Source of the DNA: Marinobacter flavimaris
GTDB lineage: Bacteria; Pseudomonadota; Gammaproteobacteria; Pseudomonadales; Oleiphilaceae
DNA: 64,000 bases
Assembly: GCF_002933295.1 (NCBI RefSeq)
Contig: NZ_PSSW01000001.1
Location: 310,001 to 374,000, forward strand
Direction of reading: 5' to 3'
Shown piece by piece: positions 17,754 through 27,038 of this stretch (its first letter is position 1; every line of letters begins with the position of its first letter). Position numbers and translations under genes: made by a program. Under the pieces are notes generated by a model. The model made no database searches. It had not been told where the DNA came from and was given only the letters and a program-made list of their open reading frames with translations.

Positions 17754-18483
17754 TATTCTGGGAAGCCCGGTAGATGTGGCCACCATGGATGAAACAGTGG
17801 GTGTCATTGACGAGGCTCTGGCGAACGCGCGTTTCACTCAGCATGTGGTAGTGAATGTCGCCAAACTCGTAAACATGCGCAAAGATCCGGAACTCGATGC
17901 CTCCGTTCGAGAATGCGACATCATCAATATTGACGGAATGGGTGTGGTTTTAGGTGCTCGGGCGCTCGGGCACAATGTGCCCGAGCGGGTTGCCGGCATT
18001 GACCTTTTCCATGAATTGCTCGCGATGAGCGAGCAGAAGGGTTACTCGGTGTTTTTGTTGGGAGCAAAGGATGAGGTGGTGTCGGAAACGGCGCGCCGCG
18101 TCCAGCAGCAATATCCTGATCTTAAACTTGCTGGTTATCACCACGGGTATTTCTGGGATGATGAAGAGGCAATGGTCGAGCGCATTCGCGCTTCCGGAGC
18201 ACAGCTTCTTTTTGTTGCCATTACCTCGCCCAAGAAAGAGAACTTCATCAATAAATGGCGAGACCGGCTGGGCGTTACTTTTGTAATGGGCGTTGGCGGC
18301 ACCTTTGATGTGGTGGCGGGCAAGGTCCAGCGGGCGCCTGTGTGGATGCAGAAAGCCGGGCTGGAGTGGTTTTACCGTGTCCTGCAGGAGCCTGGGCGCA
18401 TGTGGAAGCGTTACCTGGTCACCAATTCGGTGTTCGCATGGTTGTTGCTGCGTGAAAAGCTCAGGTTTAGGCGCAAAGCCTGA
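17740..18483 (+). CDS. WecG/TagA/CpsF family glycosyltransferase
   Basis: 247 residues from a GTG at 17740, which has GAGG six bases upstream; the frame is open further back into asnB but the family starts near RRIDILGSPVDVATMDE. Conserved features are VVNVAKLVNMRKDPEL, INIDGMGVVLGARALG, VFLLGAKDE and ITSPKKENFINKW. The family transfers N-acetylmannosamine or ManNAcA to undecaprenyl-linked GlcNAc. The following wecC and wecB supply UDP-ManNAcA, so this is probably a WecG-like ManNAcA transferase. Composition returns to GC-rich within the first codons. Confidence 0.85.
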   Translation: MRRIDILGSPVDVATMDETVGVIDEALANARFTQHVVVNVAKLVNMRKDPELDASVRECDIINIDGMGVVLGARALGHNVPERVAGIDLFHELLAMSEQKGYSVFLLGAKDEVVSETARRVQQQYPDLKLAGYHHGYFWDDEEAMVERIRASGAQLLFVAITSPKKENFINKWRDRLGVTFVMGVGGTFDVVAGKVQRAPVWMQKAGLEWFYRVLQEPGRMWKRYLVTNSVFAWLLLREKLRFRRKA

Positions 18484-18486
18484 GTA

Positions 18487-18537
18487 CTCTTCTGTTTTCT
18501 TTCCTTCCTTTCTCTTTTGTCTTTTTCTTTCGTTTTT
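18487..18537 (+). other. Polypyrimidine leader before wecC
   Basis: Fifty-one bases containing only T and C apart from three G and no A. They fill the gap between the WecG-type gene and wecC, ending just before the AAGGAG ribosome-binding site. No hairpin can form within it. Its purpose is unknown; it could be a Rho-sensitive or unstructured mRNA segment. Confidence 0.6.
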
Positions 18538-18552
18538 AAGGAGTCTGTCTGA

Positions 18553-19830
18553 ATGGCGTTCAACCGGATTTCCGTGGTTGGTCTCGGTTATATTGGTTTG
18601 CCCACGGCGGCTGTGATCGCTTCCCGGCGGTGTGAGGTGATTGGCCTGGATGTTAGCCCGAAGGTTGTGGATACCATTAATCGTGGCGATATTCACATTG
18701 TAGAGCCCGACCTGGACATGATTGTCCATGCTGCCGTGAAGGAGGGCTACCTGAGAGCTACCTTGAATCCGGAACCTGCGGACGCCTTTTTGATCGCGGT
18801 GCCTACGCCTTTCAAGGCGGAAGACGGTAAAGAGCATGTTCCCGATCTTAAGTACATCGAGTCTGCAGCTAAGGCGATAGCGCCAGTGCTGGAGAAGGGG
18901 AATCTGGTCATTCTGGAGTCCACCTCCCCCGTGGGGGCCACGGAGCGCATGGCCGAATGGTTGGCAGAGGCGCGCCCCGATCTGGTGTTTCCGCAAACGG
19001 GTGGGAAGGCGTCGGATATCCGTATTGCCCATTGCCCCGAGCGGGTTTTGCCTGGCCATGTTATCCGTGAGCTGGTGTCGAACGATCGCGTGATCGGTGG
19101 CATGACACCGAAATGCTCAGACGCTGCAGCCGAGCTTTACAGTTTGTTTGTGGAGGGCGAGTGCGTGAAGACGACCGCCCGAACCGCAGAAATGGCCAAG
19201 CTGACGGAGAACAGCTTCCGTGATGTGAACATTGCCTTTGCCAATGAGCTGTCACTGATCTGCGATAGGCTTGAGATTGATGTGTGGGAGTTGATTGAGC
19301 TGGCAAATCGCCATCCGCGGGTGAACATCCTCAAGCCTGGCCCGGGTGTCGGGGGGCACTGTATTGCAGTGGACCCCTGGTTTATCGTGAGCGAGACGCC
19401 GGAGCAGGCGCGGTTGATCCGTACGGCCAGGGAAGTGAACGACGGTAAGCCACAATGGGTAATTGAGAAAGTTAAGTCTGCCCTTGGTGATTTCCTGGTG
19501 AAGAATCCTGGCCGCACGGCCAGTGATGTGTCAGTGGCGGTGTTCGGCTTGGCGTTCAAGCCGGATATTGACGACCTGCGGGAAAGCCCGTCTCTGGCAA
19601 TCGCTGAGCAGCTTCATAAAGAGCTCCCACAGCCTTTGCTGCTGGTGGAGCCCAATATTCAGGAGGTGCCCGGGTCTCTGGAAGGTTGCTCCCTGGTTAC
19701 TGCCGAAGCAGCGATTGATAAGGCAGACATCTGTGTCATCCTTGTGTCGCACAAGCAGTTCCGGGGGCTGGACTATTCGGCCATCGCTCCGGGTTGTGTG
19801 ATTGATGTTGTTGCCAGTGGCCGGGCGTGA
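18553..19830 (+). CDS. wecC: UDP-N-acetyl-D-mannosamine dehydrogenase
   Basis: A 425-residue UDP-sugar dehydrogenase with the NAD-binding GLGYIGLP at 11-18, LESTSPVGATE, HCPERVLPGH, TENSFRDVNIAFANEL, the catalytic cysteine in GPGVGGHCIAVDPW, and a C-terminal FGLAFKPDIDDLRESPS. It oxidises UDP-ManNAc to UDP-ManNAcA with two NAD+. The sequence fits WecC better than UDP-glucose dehydrogenase, and the adjacent epimerase gene makes its substrate. It has a good AAGGAG site after the polypyrimidine leader. Confidence 0.92.
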   Translation: MAFNRISVVGLGYIGLPTAAVIASRRCEVIGLDVSPKVVDTINRGDIHIVEPDLDMIVHAAVKEGYLRATLNPEPADAFLIAVPTPFKAEDGKEHVPDLKYIESAAKAIAPVLEKGNLVILESTSPVGATERMAEWLAEARPDLVFPQTGGKASDIRIAHCPERVLPGHVIRELVSNDRVIGGMTPKCSDAAAELYSLFVEGECVKTTARTAEMAKLTENSFRDVNIAFANELSLICDRLEIDVWELIELANRHPRVNILKPGPGVGGHCIAVDPWFIVSETPEQARLIRTAREVNDGKPQWVIEKVKSALGDFLVKNPGRTASDVSVAVFGLAFKPDIDDLRESPSLAIAEQLHKELPQPLLLVEPNIQEVPGSLEGCSLVTAEAAIDKADICVILVSHKQFRGLDYSAIAPGCVIDVVASGRA

Positions 19831-19864
19831 ACGCCATCGCTAGAGAACGAGTAGGGAGACAGGT

Positions 19865-20989
19865 TTGAAAGTATTAACGGTGTTTGGTACCCGCCCGGAA
19901 GCGATCAAGATGGCGCCCCTGGTGCTGGCCTTGCAGGAAGATAAGCGTTTTGAATCCTTGCTGTGCGTTACCGGCCAGCATCGCGAGATGCTGGATCAGG
20001 TATTGTCTTTGTTTGAACTGGTGCCGGATTACGATCTGAACATCATGAAGCCGGGGCAAGACCTTACCGATGTAACGACCGGGATCTTGCACGGCATGAA
20101 GGAGGTGCTGAGGGAAGCCCGGCCTGATGTGGTGTTGGTACACGGCGATACGGCAACAACCTTTGCGACTACTCTAGCAGCCTATTACGAGCAAATACCG
20201 GTTGGGCATGTAGAAGCGGGTTTGCGTACCGGAAATCTGTACTCGCCTTGGCCGGAGGAGGCAAACCGGAAGCTCACCGGCGCGCTGGCAAAGCTGCATT
20301 TTGCGCCAACGCAAAAATCTGCCGATAACCTGATGGCAGAAGGCGTTGCCCACAGTGATGTGCACATTACCGGCAACACCGTGATTGATGCGCTGTTCGA
20401 GATTGTGGAGCGTTTCGATAAGGACCCTGAATTGTCCGGCGCTTTGGCAAAGCATTTTCCTTTTCTGGATGGCAGCAGGCGTTTGATTCTGGTAACGGGG
20501 CATCGCCGGGAAAGCTTCGGTGGCGGCTTTGAACGGATTTGCGAAGCACTGAACCGCACTGCGAAGCAGTTTCCGGATGTGGATATCGTTTACCCCGTTC
20601 ATCTGAATCCGAATGTTCGTGAGCCGGTGAATCGGCTTCTGAAAGGGCACGAAAACGTTCACCTTATTGAGCCTCTCGACTACCTGCCGTTTGTCTATCT
20701 CATGAGCCGATCTTTCCTCATACTTACTGATTCGGGGGGTATTCAGGAGGAAGCACCTTCACTGGGTAAACCGGTTCTTGTGATGCGGGATACAACTGAA
20801 CGGCCCGAAGCGGTGGAAGCGGGAACGGTTGAGCTGGTCGGGACAGATGTGGATCGAATATCTGGTAAGATTTCGGCTTTGCTGGAAGATGATGTGGTTT
20901 ATCAGCGAATGAGCCTTGCTCACAACCCTTATGGAGATGGCAAGGCCTGCGCACGCATTCTGGAGGTTTTGTCGGCGTTGGATGGCTAG
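19865..20989 (+). CDS. wecB: UDP-N-acetylglucosamine 2-epimerase (non-hydrolysing)
   Basis: A 374-residue protein beginning [20 protein letters not shown], with [57 protein letters not shown] and [20 protein letters not shown], all typical of WecB. It interconverts UDP-GlcNAc and UDP-ManNAc. The start is a TTG preceded by an AGGGAGACAGG ribosome-binding site. It is the last gene of the first polysaccharide operon, and a strong intrinsic terminator follows 45 bases downstream. Confidence 0.93.
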   Translation: MKVLTVFGTRPEAIKMAPLVLALQEDKRFESLLCVTGQHREMLDQVLSLFELVPDYDLNIMKPGQDLTDVTTGILHGMKEVLREARPDVVLVHGDTATTFATTLAAYYEQIPVGHVEAGLRTGNLYSPWPEEANRKLTGALAKLHFAPTQKSADNLMAEGVAHSDVHITGNTVIDALFEIVERFDKDPELSGALAKHFPFLDGSRRLILVTGHRRESFGGGFERICEALNRTAKQFPDVDIVYPVHLNPNVREPVNRLLKGHENVHLIEPLDYLPFVYLMSRSFLILTDSGGIQEEAPSLGKPVLVMRDTTERPEAVEAGTVELVGTDVDRISGKISALLEDDVVYQRMSLAHNPYGDGKACARILEVLSALDG

Positions 20990-21033
20990 GCTGATCCCAA
21001 AACAAGGGCCGTTTCGTTGGCCTGGCTGAAAGC

Positions 21034-21062
21034 AAAGAGGGCGCCTGATCGGTGCCCTCTTT
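21034..21062 (+). terminator. Intrinsic terminator ending the first polysaccharide operon
   Basis: AAAGAGGGC (21034-21042) pairs perfectly with GCCCTCTTT (21054-21062); inner GCC/GGT pairs extend the stem to 12 pairs around a TGATC loop. The sequence continues ATTTTAAAA. It separates the RfaH/ops-controlled unit from the second set, which must therefore have its own promoter or rely on readthrough. Confidence 0.85.
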
Positions 21063-21144
21063 ATTTTAAAAAAGCCGAACTCCCCCAGAATAATCTGTTA
21101 ACTTGCACGTTTACGGTTTCTCCTACGAAGTTGCTTGTTAATCC

Positions 21145-22386
21145 ATGAACATGCGTATCGCCAGCCTTTGTATTCGCGCCCTGACACTTGCCGTCAGGTT
21201 TTCGCTGATCTTTGTCCTGGCGCTTTACTTTGAGCCTTCACAGGTCGGGCTCTATGGCCTTGTAGTGGCCACAGTGGGCTACTCACTGTATTTCGTGGGT
21301 TTTGATTTCTACGTATTCAGCACACGGGATTTGTTGGGGCGTTCCCGCGAACAATGGCCCGGCCTGTTAACGTCTCAGGGGGTTCTGTTCCTGAGCCTTT
21401 ACTGCCTGATCCTGCCCTGGTCATTTTTCCTTTTTTACAGTGACCTGCTCCCCTGGTGGATGATGGCATGGGTGATGGGGCTAATCATTGTTGAGCATCT
21501 GGGCCAGGAAATCATGCGGCTTGCCATTGCGATGGGGCGGCCTGTTCTGGGTACGTTTTTGCTTTTCGTTCGCCAGGGAATTTGGGCACTGGCCTTTATG
21601 TTCGCGATCTGGTTTGACCCGGCATTCCGAACCCTTGAGCACCTTCTGTTGTTCTGGATCATTGGATCAACGTGCAGCGTTCTGTTGGGTAGCTCGGTCT
21701 TTCTCCAATTCCGGTGGCGGGGATTGGTTAAAGGCGTCGATTGGTCCTGGATCCGTGTCGGCCTGAGGGTTGCCTTCCCAATGCTGGTGGCAACCCTTGC
21801 ACTGAGGGCAATTTTTACGCTTGATCGGTACTGGTTTGGTTTTGTGAACAGTAGCGAGCTGCTCGGGGTTTATACACTCTTCATCGGGATTGCCGGGGCT
21901 GTGCTAGCGTTTATGGATGCCGGTGTATTTGCTTTTCTTTACCCTAAAATGATTGAGTGCTTCAAGAGGGGCGATGTTGCGGGGTTCGAGGATTTAAAGG
22001 CTTCTCTTGCCCGGCAGACGCTTGGTTGGCTCGCTGTGTTGCTAGTGGCAGGCGGGGTTCTGGGCCCGGCGGTGTTCAGTTTTATGCCCAATCCGCTGTA
22101 TTTTGAACACTGGCCACTTTTTTGGGCCTGCCTTCTCGCGATGGGAGTTTTTGTCGCAGGTATGGTGCCGCATTACAGTTTGTATTCGATGTCTCTGGAC
22201 AAGCCGATTATCCTATCTAACATGCTAGGCCTTTTGGTGTTCGTAGCTGGCGGGGCTTTATGTTCGGTATTTACAACCTATTGGGCGGTTCCCGTAGCCA
22301 TGTGTGCAGCAGCTCTGGCAATGGGGATCTCGAAACAGCTGGTTTTGGTTTTCCGAGGTTCCGAAGGATTCAGCCAGTCTGTCTAA
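21145..22386 (+). CDS. Second Wzx-type oligosaccharide flippase
   Basis: A 413-residue protein with about twelve hydrophobic helices. Its N-terminus (TLAVRFSLIFVLALYFEPSQVGLYGLV) has the PST/MOP flippase pattern, and arginine and aspartate residues sit at membrane edges. It is the first gene after the terminator, so it opens the second polysaccharide set and presumably exports a repeat unit different from that of the first flippase. It is GC-rich like its neighbours. Only 82 bases lie between the terminator and the start, with no convincing promoter and no ops element. Confidence 0.8.
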   Translation: MNMRIASLCIRALTLAVRFSLIFVLALYFEPSQVGLYGLVVATVGYSLYFVGFDFYVFSTRDLLGRSREQWPGLLTSQGVLFLSLYCLILPWSFFLFYSDLLPWWMMAWVMGLIIVEHLGQEIMRLAIAMGRPVLGTFLLFVRQGIWALAFMFAIWFDPAFRTLEHLLLFWIIGSTCSVLLGSSVFLQFRWRGLVKGVDWSWIRVGLRVAFPMLVATLALRAIFTLDRYWFGFVNSSELLGVYTLFIGIAGAVLAFMDAGVFAFLYPKMIECFKRGDVAGFEDLKASLARQTLGWLAVLLVAGGVLGPAVFSFMPNPLYFEHWPLFWACLLAMGVFVAGMVPHYSLYSMSLDKPIILSNMLGLLVFVAGGALCSVFTTYWAVPVAMCAAALAMGISKQLVLVFRGSEGFSQSV

Positions 22387-22409
22387 ATTGATAGAGAAGA
22401 GAGTTTTCG

Positions 22410-23408
22410 ATGTTTAACGATAAATCCATTCTGATTACCGGGGGCACTGGCTCCTTTGGGCATACTTTTGTTCCAATGTTGCTGGAAAAATTTAGTCCTC
22501 GCCGTGTGATCATCTTCTCACGCGATGAGATGAAGCAGTGGGAGATGGCCAAGAAGTTTGAGGGCGACCACCGGGTTCGCTTTTTCATTGGTGATGTTCG
22601 CGATAGAGACAGGCTGTATCGTGCCCTGGATGGAGTCGATTTCGTTGTACATGCTGCAGCGACCAAAATTGTACCAACCGCCGAGTACAATCCTTTTGAG
22701 TGTATTAAGACCAATATCATCGGTGCGATGAACCTTATCGACGCCTGTATTGATAAGGGGGTCAAACGCGTTGTCGCACTGTCTACGGATAAAGCGAGCA
22801 GTCCGATTAACCTGTATGGCGCTACCAAGCTGGCCTCGGATAAAGTTTTTGTTTCCGGTAATTCCTACGCCGGGGGCCATGAAACGCGGTTTTCAGTTGT
22901 TCGGTATGGCAATGTGATGGGGTCGCGTGGTTCCGTAATTCCCTTTTTCATGTCAGTAAAGGACAAAGGGGTTCTTCCGATCACTGATGAACGTATGACC
23001 CGCTTCATGATTTCGCTCGAAGAGGGCGTGGAGCTGGTGTGGCATGCGTTTGAGGACATGGAAGGTGGCGAGATCTACGTCAAGAAGATTCCGTCAATGA
23101 AGGTCACCGATCTTGCACGGGTCGTGGCACCGGAAGCTCGTCAGGAAGTTGTTGGCATTCGGCCGGGCGAAAAGCTTCACGAGCAAATGATTGGTGCCGA
23201 GGATTCCTACTACACCTACGAATACCCTGAGCACTTCAAGATCCTTCCCGCTATTCACGACTGGAGCTCCGATGCGAACCGGATCAAGGACGGCAAAAAG
23301 GTGCCTGAGGGATTCGTATACTCGAGTGAAAACAATTCCGAATGGATGACGCCAGAGGCTCTTCAGGCCTGGATTGACGCGAACCGGGATAAAATAGGGA
23401 GTATCTGA
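22410..23408 (+). CDS. pseB: UDP-N-acetylglucosamine 4,6-dehydratase (inverting)
   Basis: A 332-residue short-chain dehydrogenase with ILITGGTGSFGHTFVPMLL, FFIGDVRDRDRLYRA, HAAATKIVPTAEYNP, LSTDKASSPINLYGATKLASD (YxxxK catalytic pair) and RYGNVMGSRGSVIPFF. These are signatures of PseB/FlaA1, which converts UDP-GlcNAc to the 4-keto-6-deoxy-L-arabino sugar, the first step to pseudaminic acid. It lacks the large membrane domain of WbpM, whose homologue is at about 35 kb. pseC follows directly. Confidence 0.93.
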   Translation: MFNDKSILITGGTGSFGHTFVPMLLEKFSPRRVIIFSRDEMKQWEMAKKFEGDHRVRFFIGDVRDRDRLYRALDGVDFVVHAAATKIVPTAEYNPFECIKTNIIGAMNLIDACIDKGVKRVVALSTDKASSPINLYGATKLASDKVFVSGNSYAGGHETRFSVVRYGNVMGSRGSVIPFFMSVKDKGVLPITDERMTRFMISLEEGVELVWHAFEDMEGGEIYVKKIPSMKVTDLARVVAPEARQEVVGIRPGEKLHEQMIGAEDSYYTYEYPEHFKILPAIHDWSSDANRIKDGKKVPEGFVYSSENNSEWMTPEALQAWIDANRDKIGSI

Positions 23409-23411
23409 GCC

Positions 23412-24578
23412 ATGATTCCCTACGGTCGGCAGGAGATTTCCCAAGGTGATATAGATGCTGTTGTTGATGTTCTGAAGTCTGATTTTCTCACTCAGGGCCC
23501 CATGGTTCCGAAGTTTGAGCGGGTTGTCGCTGACCATGTCGGGGCGAAACATGCTCTGGCCGTAAACAGTGCGACCTCAGCTCTGCATATTGCCTGTCTG
23601 GCGCTTGGACTGGGGAAGGACGATTGGCTTTGGACATCGCCCGTAACCTTCGTTGCCTCTGCCAACTGTGGTCTCTACTGTGGCGCTCGGGTCGACTTCG
23701 TGGATATTGATCCGCACACCTACAACCTTTGCCCAGTGGCACTCAAAGCGAAGCTCGAGCGGGCCAGGGAGGAAGGTAGGCTTCCCAAGGTGGTGGTGGC
23801 AGTGCACCTTTGCGGTCAACCGTGCAACATGCAGGCGATTTCAGAGCTGGCACGAGAGTACGGCTTCAGAGTGATCGAAGACGCCTCCCATGCGATAGGT
23901 GGTAAGTACCAGGGCGAGTTCATTGGCAACAGCCGCTACAGCGATATCACCGTCTTCAGTTTCCATCCGGTTAAAATTGTCACCACAGCCGAAGGTGGCA
24001 TGGCTGTGACCAACGATGATGGCTTAGCCAGGAAGATGGACCTGCTTCGTAGCCACGGTATTACCCGTGACCCGGCATCAATGACCCATGAACCGGATGG
24101 CCCATGGTATTACCAGCAGGTTGACCTTGGCTATAACTACCGTATGACAGAGCTCCAGGCGGCACTGGGTGTTAGCCAGATGCAGCGGTTGGACGATTTC
24201 GTCGCTCGTCGCCATGAGCTTGCGAAGCGCTATGATCAATTACTGGCGGAGCTCCCGCTGACGCTTCCCTGGCAGCATCCAGATAGCTACAGCGGCCTGC
24301 ATCTCTATGTAATCCGCCTGCAACTGAATGAAATTGCGCTATCTCATCAAGCAGTCTTCGAAGCACTGAGAGAGCACGGCATCGGGGTGAATTTGCATTA
24401 CATTCCGGTGCACACACAGCCGCATTACGAAAAGATGGGGTTCCAGGAGAACGATTTCCCTCAAGCCATGGCCTACTACCGCGAGGCCATCAGCATCCCC
24501 ATGTACCACGGCCTCTCTGACCAGCAGCAGGACCAGGTTGTATCGGTGCTAAAGCAAGTGCTGGGTAAAGCAACATGA
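23412..24578 (+). CDS. pseC: UDP-4-amino-4,6-dideoxy-N-acetyl-beta-L-altrosamine transaminase
   Basis: A 388-residue DegT/DnrJ/EryC1-family aminotransferase. It shows IPYGRQEISQGDIDAVVDVL, VNSATSALHIACLALG, VVAVHLCGQPCNM, IEDASHAIGG and FSFHPVKIVTTAEGG, where the lysine binds PLP, then NYRMTELQAALG. PseC transfers an amino group from glutamate to C4 of the PseB product. It starts three bases after the pseB stop and its own stop overlaps pseF (ATGA). Confidence 0.93.
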   Translation: MIPYGRQEISQGDIDAVVDVLKSDFLTQGPMVPKFERVVADHVGAKHALAVNSATSALHIACLALGLGKDDWLWTSPVTFVASANCGLYCGARVDFVDIDPHTYNLCPVALKAKLERAREEGRLPKVVVAVHLCGQPCNMQAISELAREYGFRVIEDASHAIGGKYQGEFIGNSRYSDITVFSFHPVKIVTTAEGGMAVTNDDGLARKMDLLRSHGITRDPASMTHEPDGPWYYQQVDLGYNYRMTELQAALGVSQMQRLDDFVARRHELAKRYDQLLAELPLTLPWQHPDSYSGLHLYVIRLQLNEIALSHQAVFEALREHGIGVNLHYIPVHTQPHYEKMGFQENDFPQAMAYYREAISIPMYHGLSDQQQDQVVSVLKQVLGKAT

Positions 24579-25288
24579 AATCTCTGAAACGCGTAGCGAT
24601 TATTCCTGCCAGGGGCGGTAGCAAGCGAATTCCGCGCAAGAACATTCGGGATTTCTGTGGCAAGCCAATGATTGGGTGGTCTATCGAGGCAGCAAGGGCA
24701 AGCGGCTGTTTCGATCGAATCATTGTGTCTACCGATGATCGTGAAATAGCCGAACTCGCAAAGCGGTTTGGGGCCGATGTGCCATTTCTTCGGCCACCGG
24801 AGCTCTCAGATGACTACGCTGGGACGGTACCTGTAATCAGGCATGCTGTAGAGTGGCTCCACCAACATGGCGAGCCGGTGGATTACGCCTGCTGCATCTA
24901 TGCAACGGCTCCGTTTATTTCTCCCGAGGATCTTGAGCGGGCCTGGGATGAGATTTATCGTGAGCGCGCGAGTTACGCCTTCTCTGTGACCAGTTATGGC
25001 TTCCCCATTCAGCGTGCTATCCGGATTACTGAAAGTGGCAGGGTAGCTATGTTCCACCCTGAGTACTTCAATACACGATCCCAGGATCTGGAGGAAGCAT
25101 GGCATGATGCCGGCCAGTTTTACTGGGGTACGGCCCAGGCCTGGCTTGAGGAGCGCCCGATATTCAGCGAAGGTGCTGTGCCGGTCAGGCTTCCGCGCCA
25201 CAGGGTTCAGGATATCGACACACCCGAGGATTGGACCCGTGCAGAATGGATGTTCAGGGCCATGAAAAGCGCCAGAGTGACCGAATGA
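24575..25288 (+). CDS. pseF: Pseudaminic acid cytidylyltransferase
   Basis: A 237-residue CMP-nonulosonate synthetase with the nucleotide loop IIPARGGSKRIPRKNIRDFCGKP, STDDREIAELAKRFGA, and CCIYATAPFIS. It activates pseudaminic acid with CTP to CMP-Pse, the donor for glycosyltransferases. It overlaps pseC and pseG by four bases on each side. Assignment to Pse rather than legionaminic or sialic acid rests on its position between pseC and pseG. Confidence 0.9.
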   Translation: MKSLKRVAIIPARGGSKRIPRKNIRDFCGKPMIGWSIEAARASGCFDRIIVSTDDREIAELAKRFGADVPFLRPPELSDDYAGTVPVIRHAVEWLHQHGEPVDYACCIYATAPFISPEDLERAWDEIYRERASYAFSVTSYGFPIQRAIRITESGRVAMFHPEYFNTRSQDLEEAWHDAGQFYWGTAQAWLEERPIFSEGAVPVRLPRHRVQDIDTPEDWTRAEWMFRAMKSARVTE

Positions 25289-26388
25289 ATGTGGTTTTCA
25301 GGGCTGACGCCTCACTCAGGATCGGTTCAGGACACGTAATGCGTTGTCTGACCCTGGCGGAGGAACTTCGACGCCAGGGTCATCGTTGTGAATTTGTTTG
25401 TCGTGATCATGCCGGCCACCTGGGTGAATTTATTGCCAGCAAGGACTTTACGTGTCACCTGCTCGCCAACACAGATGAGCCCGTTGCCAAACCGGCTGAA
25501 GCTAACAGTAAAGCCTATTCAGATTGGCTGGGTGTTGATTGGGAAACAGATGCGGAGCAAACGCTTGCTGCGATCGGCGCACTGCAAGTGGATTGGCTGG
25601 TCGCCGATCACTATGCATTGGATTCCCGTTGGGAGAAAAGGTTAGCGACTGTCGCCCGACGGGTCATGGTTATTGACGATCTGGCAGATAGAGTTCATGA
25701 ATGTGACCTTCTGCTTGATCAGAATCTGGGAACTGAGGCGTCTGATTATAGCCATAAGGTTCCGACGCGCTGCAGTAAGCTTATTGGGCCCCGCTTTGCC
25801 CTCTTGCGTCCCGAATTTCCCGTGCTCAGGGACAGCGCCCTTAAGCGGCGCGCGAAACCGTCAATAAAGCGAATCCTGATTTCCCTGGGCGGAGTCGACC
25901 TTGACAACGTTACAGCAGAAGTGATGCGGGCATTCACTCACAGTTCTTTGCCACTTGATACGGAACTGGATATTGTCTTGGGTGCTGCCGCGCCATACCT
26001 GGAAGAAGTGAGAGCGCTGGCTAGAGAACTTCCATTCCGGGCGACGGTCAGTGTTAGCGTGAGTGACATGGCCGAGCGAATGTGCCGTGCGGATATCTCT
26101 GTTGGTGCGGCGGGAAGCACATCCTGGGAGCGATGTTGCCTGGGTTTGCCAGCGATTATGGTGGTACTCGCCGAAAATCAGAGAGCTATCGGCAACGCTC
26201 TGGCGACAAGTGGCTCTGCGATCCTTTTGGATAAAGATGCTATAGCCGATCAGCTTGGCGGAATCCTGGACGAACTGGTGGGATCGGACGAGCGGTTGCA
26301 GAGTCTGGCAGATAATGCGCGGAAAATCTGCGATGGTCGAGGCACTTCACGCCTGGTTTCGGAAATGATCAGGATAAGCAAATCATGA
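25285..26388 (+). CDS. pseG: UDP-2,4-diacylamino-2,4,6-trideoxy-beta-L-altropyranose hydrolase
   Basis: About 367 residues. The start at 25285 (ATGA overlap with pseF) gives the typical N-terminus MNVVFRADASLRIGSGHVMR; the frame is open further upstream inside pseF. Conserved features include CLTLAEELRRQGH, VADHYALDSRWEK, VIDDLADR, LISLGGVDLDN and VGAAGSTSWERCCLGLPAI, a GT-B-like fold. PseG cleaves UDP from the fully substituted altrose before condensation. It overlaps the formyltransferase-like gene by four bases. Confidence 0.9.
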   Translation: MNVVFRADASLRIGSGHVMRCLTLAEELRRQGHRCEFVCRDHAGHLGEFIASKDFTCHLLANTDEPVAKPAEANSKAYSDWLGVDWETDAEQTLAAIGALQVDWLVADHYALDSRWEKRLATVARRVMVIDDLADRVHECDLLLDQNLGTEASDYSHKVPTRCSKLIGPRFALLRPEFPVLRDSALKRRAKPSIKRILISLGGVDLDNVTAEVMRAFTHSSLPLDTELDIVLGAAAPYLEEVRALARELPFRATVSVSVSDMAERMCRADISVGAAGSTSWERCCLGLPAIMVVLAENQRAIGNALATSGSAILLDKDAIADQLGGILDELVGSDERLQSLADNARKICDGRGTSRLVSEMIRISKS

Positions 26389-27038
26389 ATATAACCATTC
26401 TGTGTAGCGATGCTGATCATCCGGTAAATGCCTATCTAGAGGAGTGGATTGATCAGAAACGCAACGACCACACCATTGAATTGGTTCGAAAGCGCAGAGA
26501 ACTGACCGGCGGGGATATCCTTTTTTTGGTGTCGTGTTCAGAGATTATTCAGGCTGAACACCGTTCGCTTTTCAGTCACACACTGGTGTTGCACGCAAGT
26601 GATTTGCCGAGAGGGCGGGGATGGAGCCCACACATCTGGGAGATTGTGCAGGGGGCGGAGCACATTACCCTCAGTCTGCTGGAAGCCGAAGACAAAGTGG
26701 ATAGTGGGCGAATTTGGTTAAAGCGCTCAATACCTGTGGAAAAGACCGCACTCTGGTATGAGGTGAATGAAAGCCTCTTTCAGGCAGAAATTGAACTCAT
26801 GGATGAAGCGGTTGAAAACTTTCGTCGGATAGAACCCTACCAGCAAAACAAGGATATCGCCCCCACGTACTATGAGCGCCGCACCCCGGCTGATAGCGAG
26901 ATTGATCCTTATAGAAGTATTGCGGAACAGTTCGACCTTCTGAGGATTTGCGACCCCGGGCGTTACCCTGCCTGGTTTGAGTACCTGGGTCAGAAATACA
27001 AGATTGTTCTGGAGAAAGCAGACCATGAAGACAATTGA
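26385..27038 (+). CDS. Formyltransferase-family protein in the pse operon
   Basis: 217 residues resembling the formyl-H4-folate transferase fold (methionyl-tRNA formyltransferase-like). LFLVSCSEIIQ precedes the block HASDLPRGRGWSPHIWEIVQG, containing the expected histidine, and LSLLEAEDKVDSGRIWLKR carries the conserved aspartate. It sits between pseG and pseI, where many pse operons have the acetyltransferase pseH, and no GNAT-type protein is in the cluster. I infer that it N-formylates the 4-amino group of the PseC product, giving a 7-formamido pseudaminic acid. Such sugars are known, for example on Pseudomonas aeruginosa 1244 pilin. Its C-terminus is overlapped by the pseI start. Confidence 0.75.
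   Translation: MNITILCSDADHPVNAYLEEWIDQKRNDHTIELVRKRRELTGGDILFLVSCSEIIQAEHRSLFSHTLVLHASDLPRGRGWSPHIWEIVQGAEHITLSLLEAEDKVDSGRIWLKRSIPVEKTALWYEVNESLFQAEIELMDEAVENFRRIEPYQQNKDIAPTYYERRTPADSEIDPYRSIAEQFDLLRICDPGRYPAWFEYLGQKYKIVLEKADHEDN

Noticed and set aside
17950..19059. Long reverse-strand ORF of 369 codons across the WecG-type gene and wecC
   Set aside because: It spans two recognised genes on the other strand and its translation has no family motifs; it is a GC-driven shadow.
24614..24625. Second ops-like sequence GGCGGTAGCAAG
   Set aside because: It lies inside pseF and encodes the conserved RGGSKR nucleotide loop; two of the last three ops bases differ. Coding constraint explains it.
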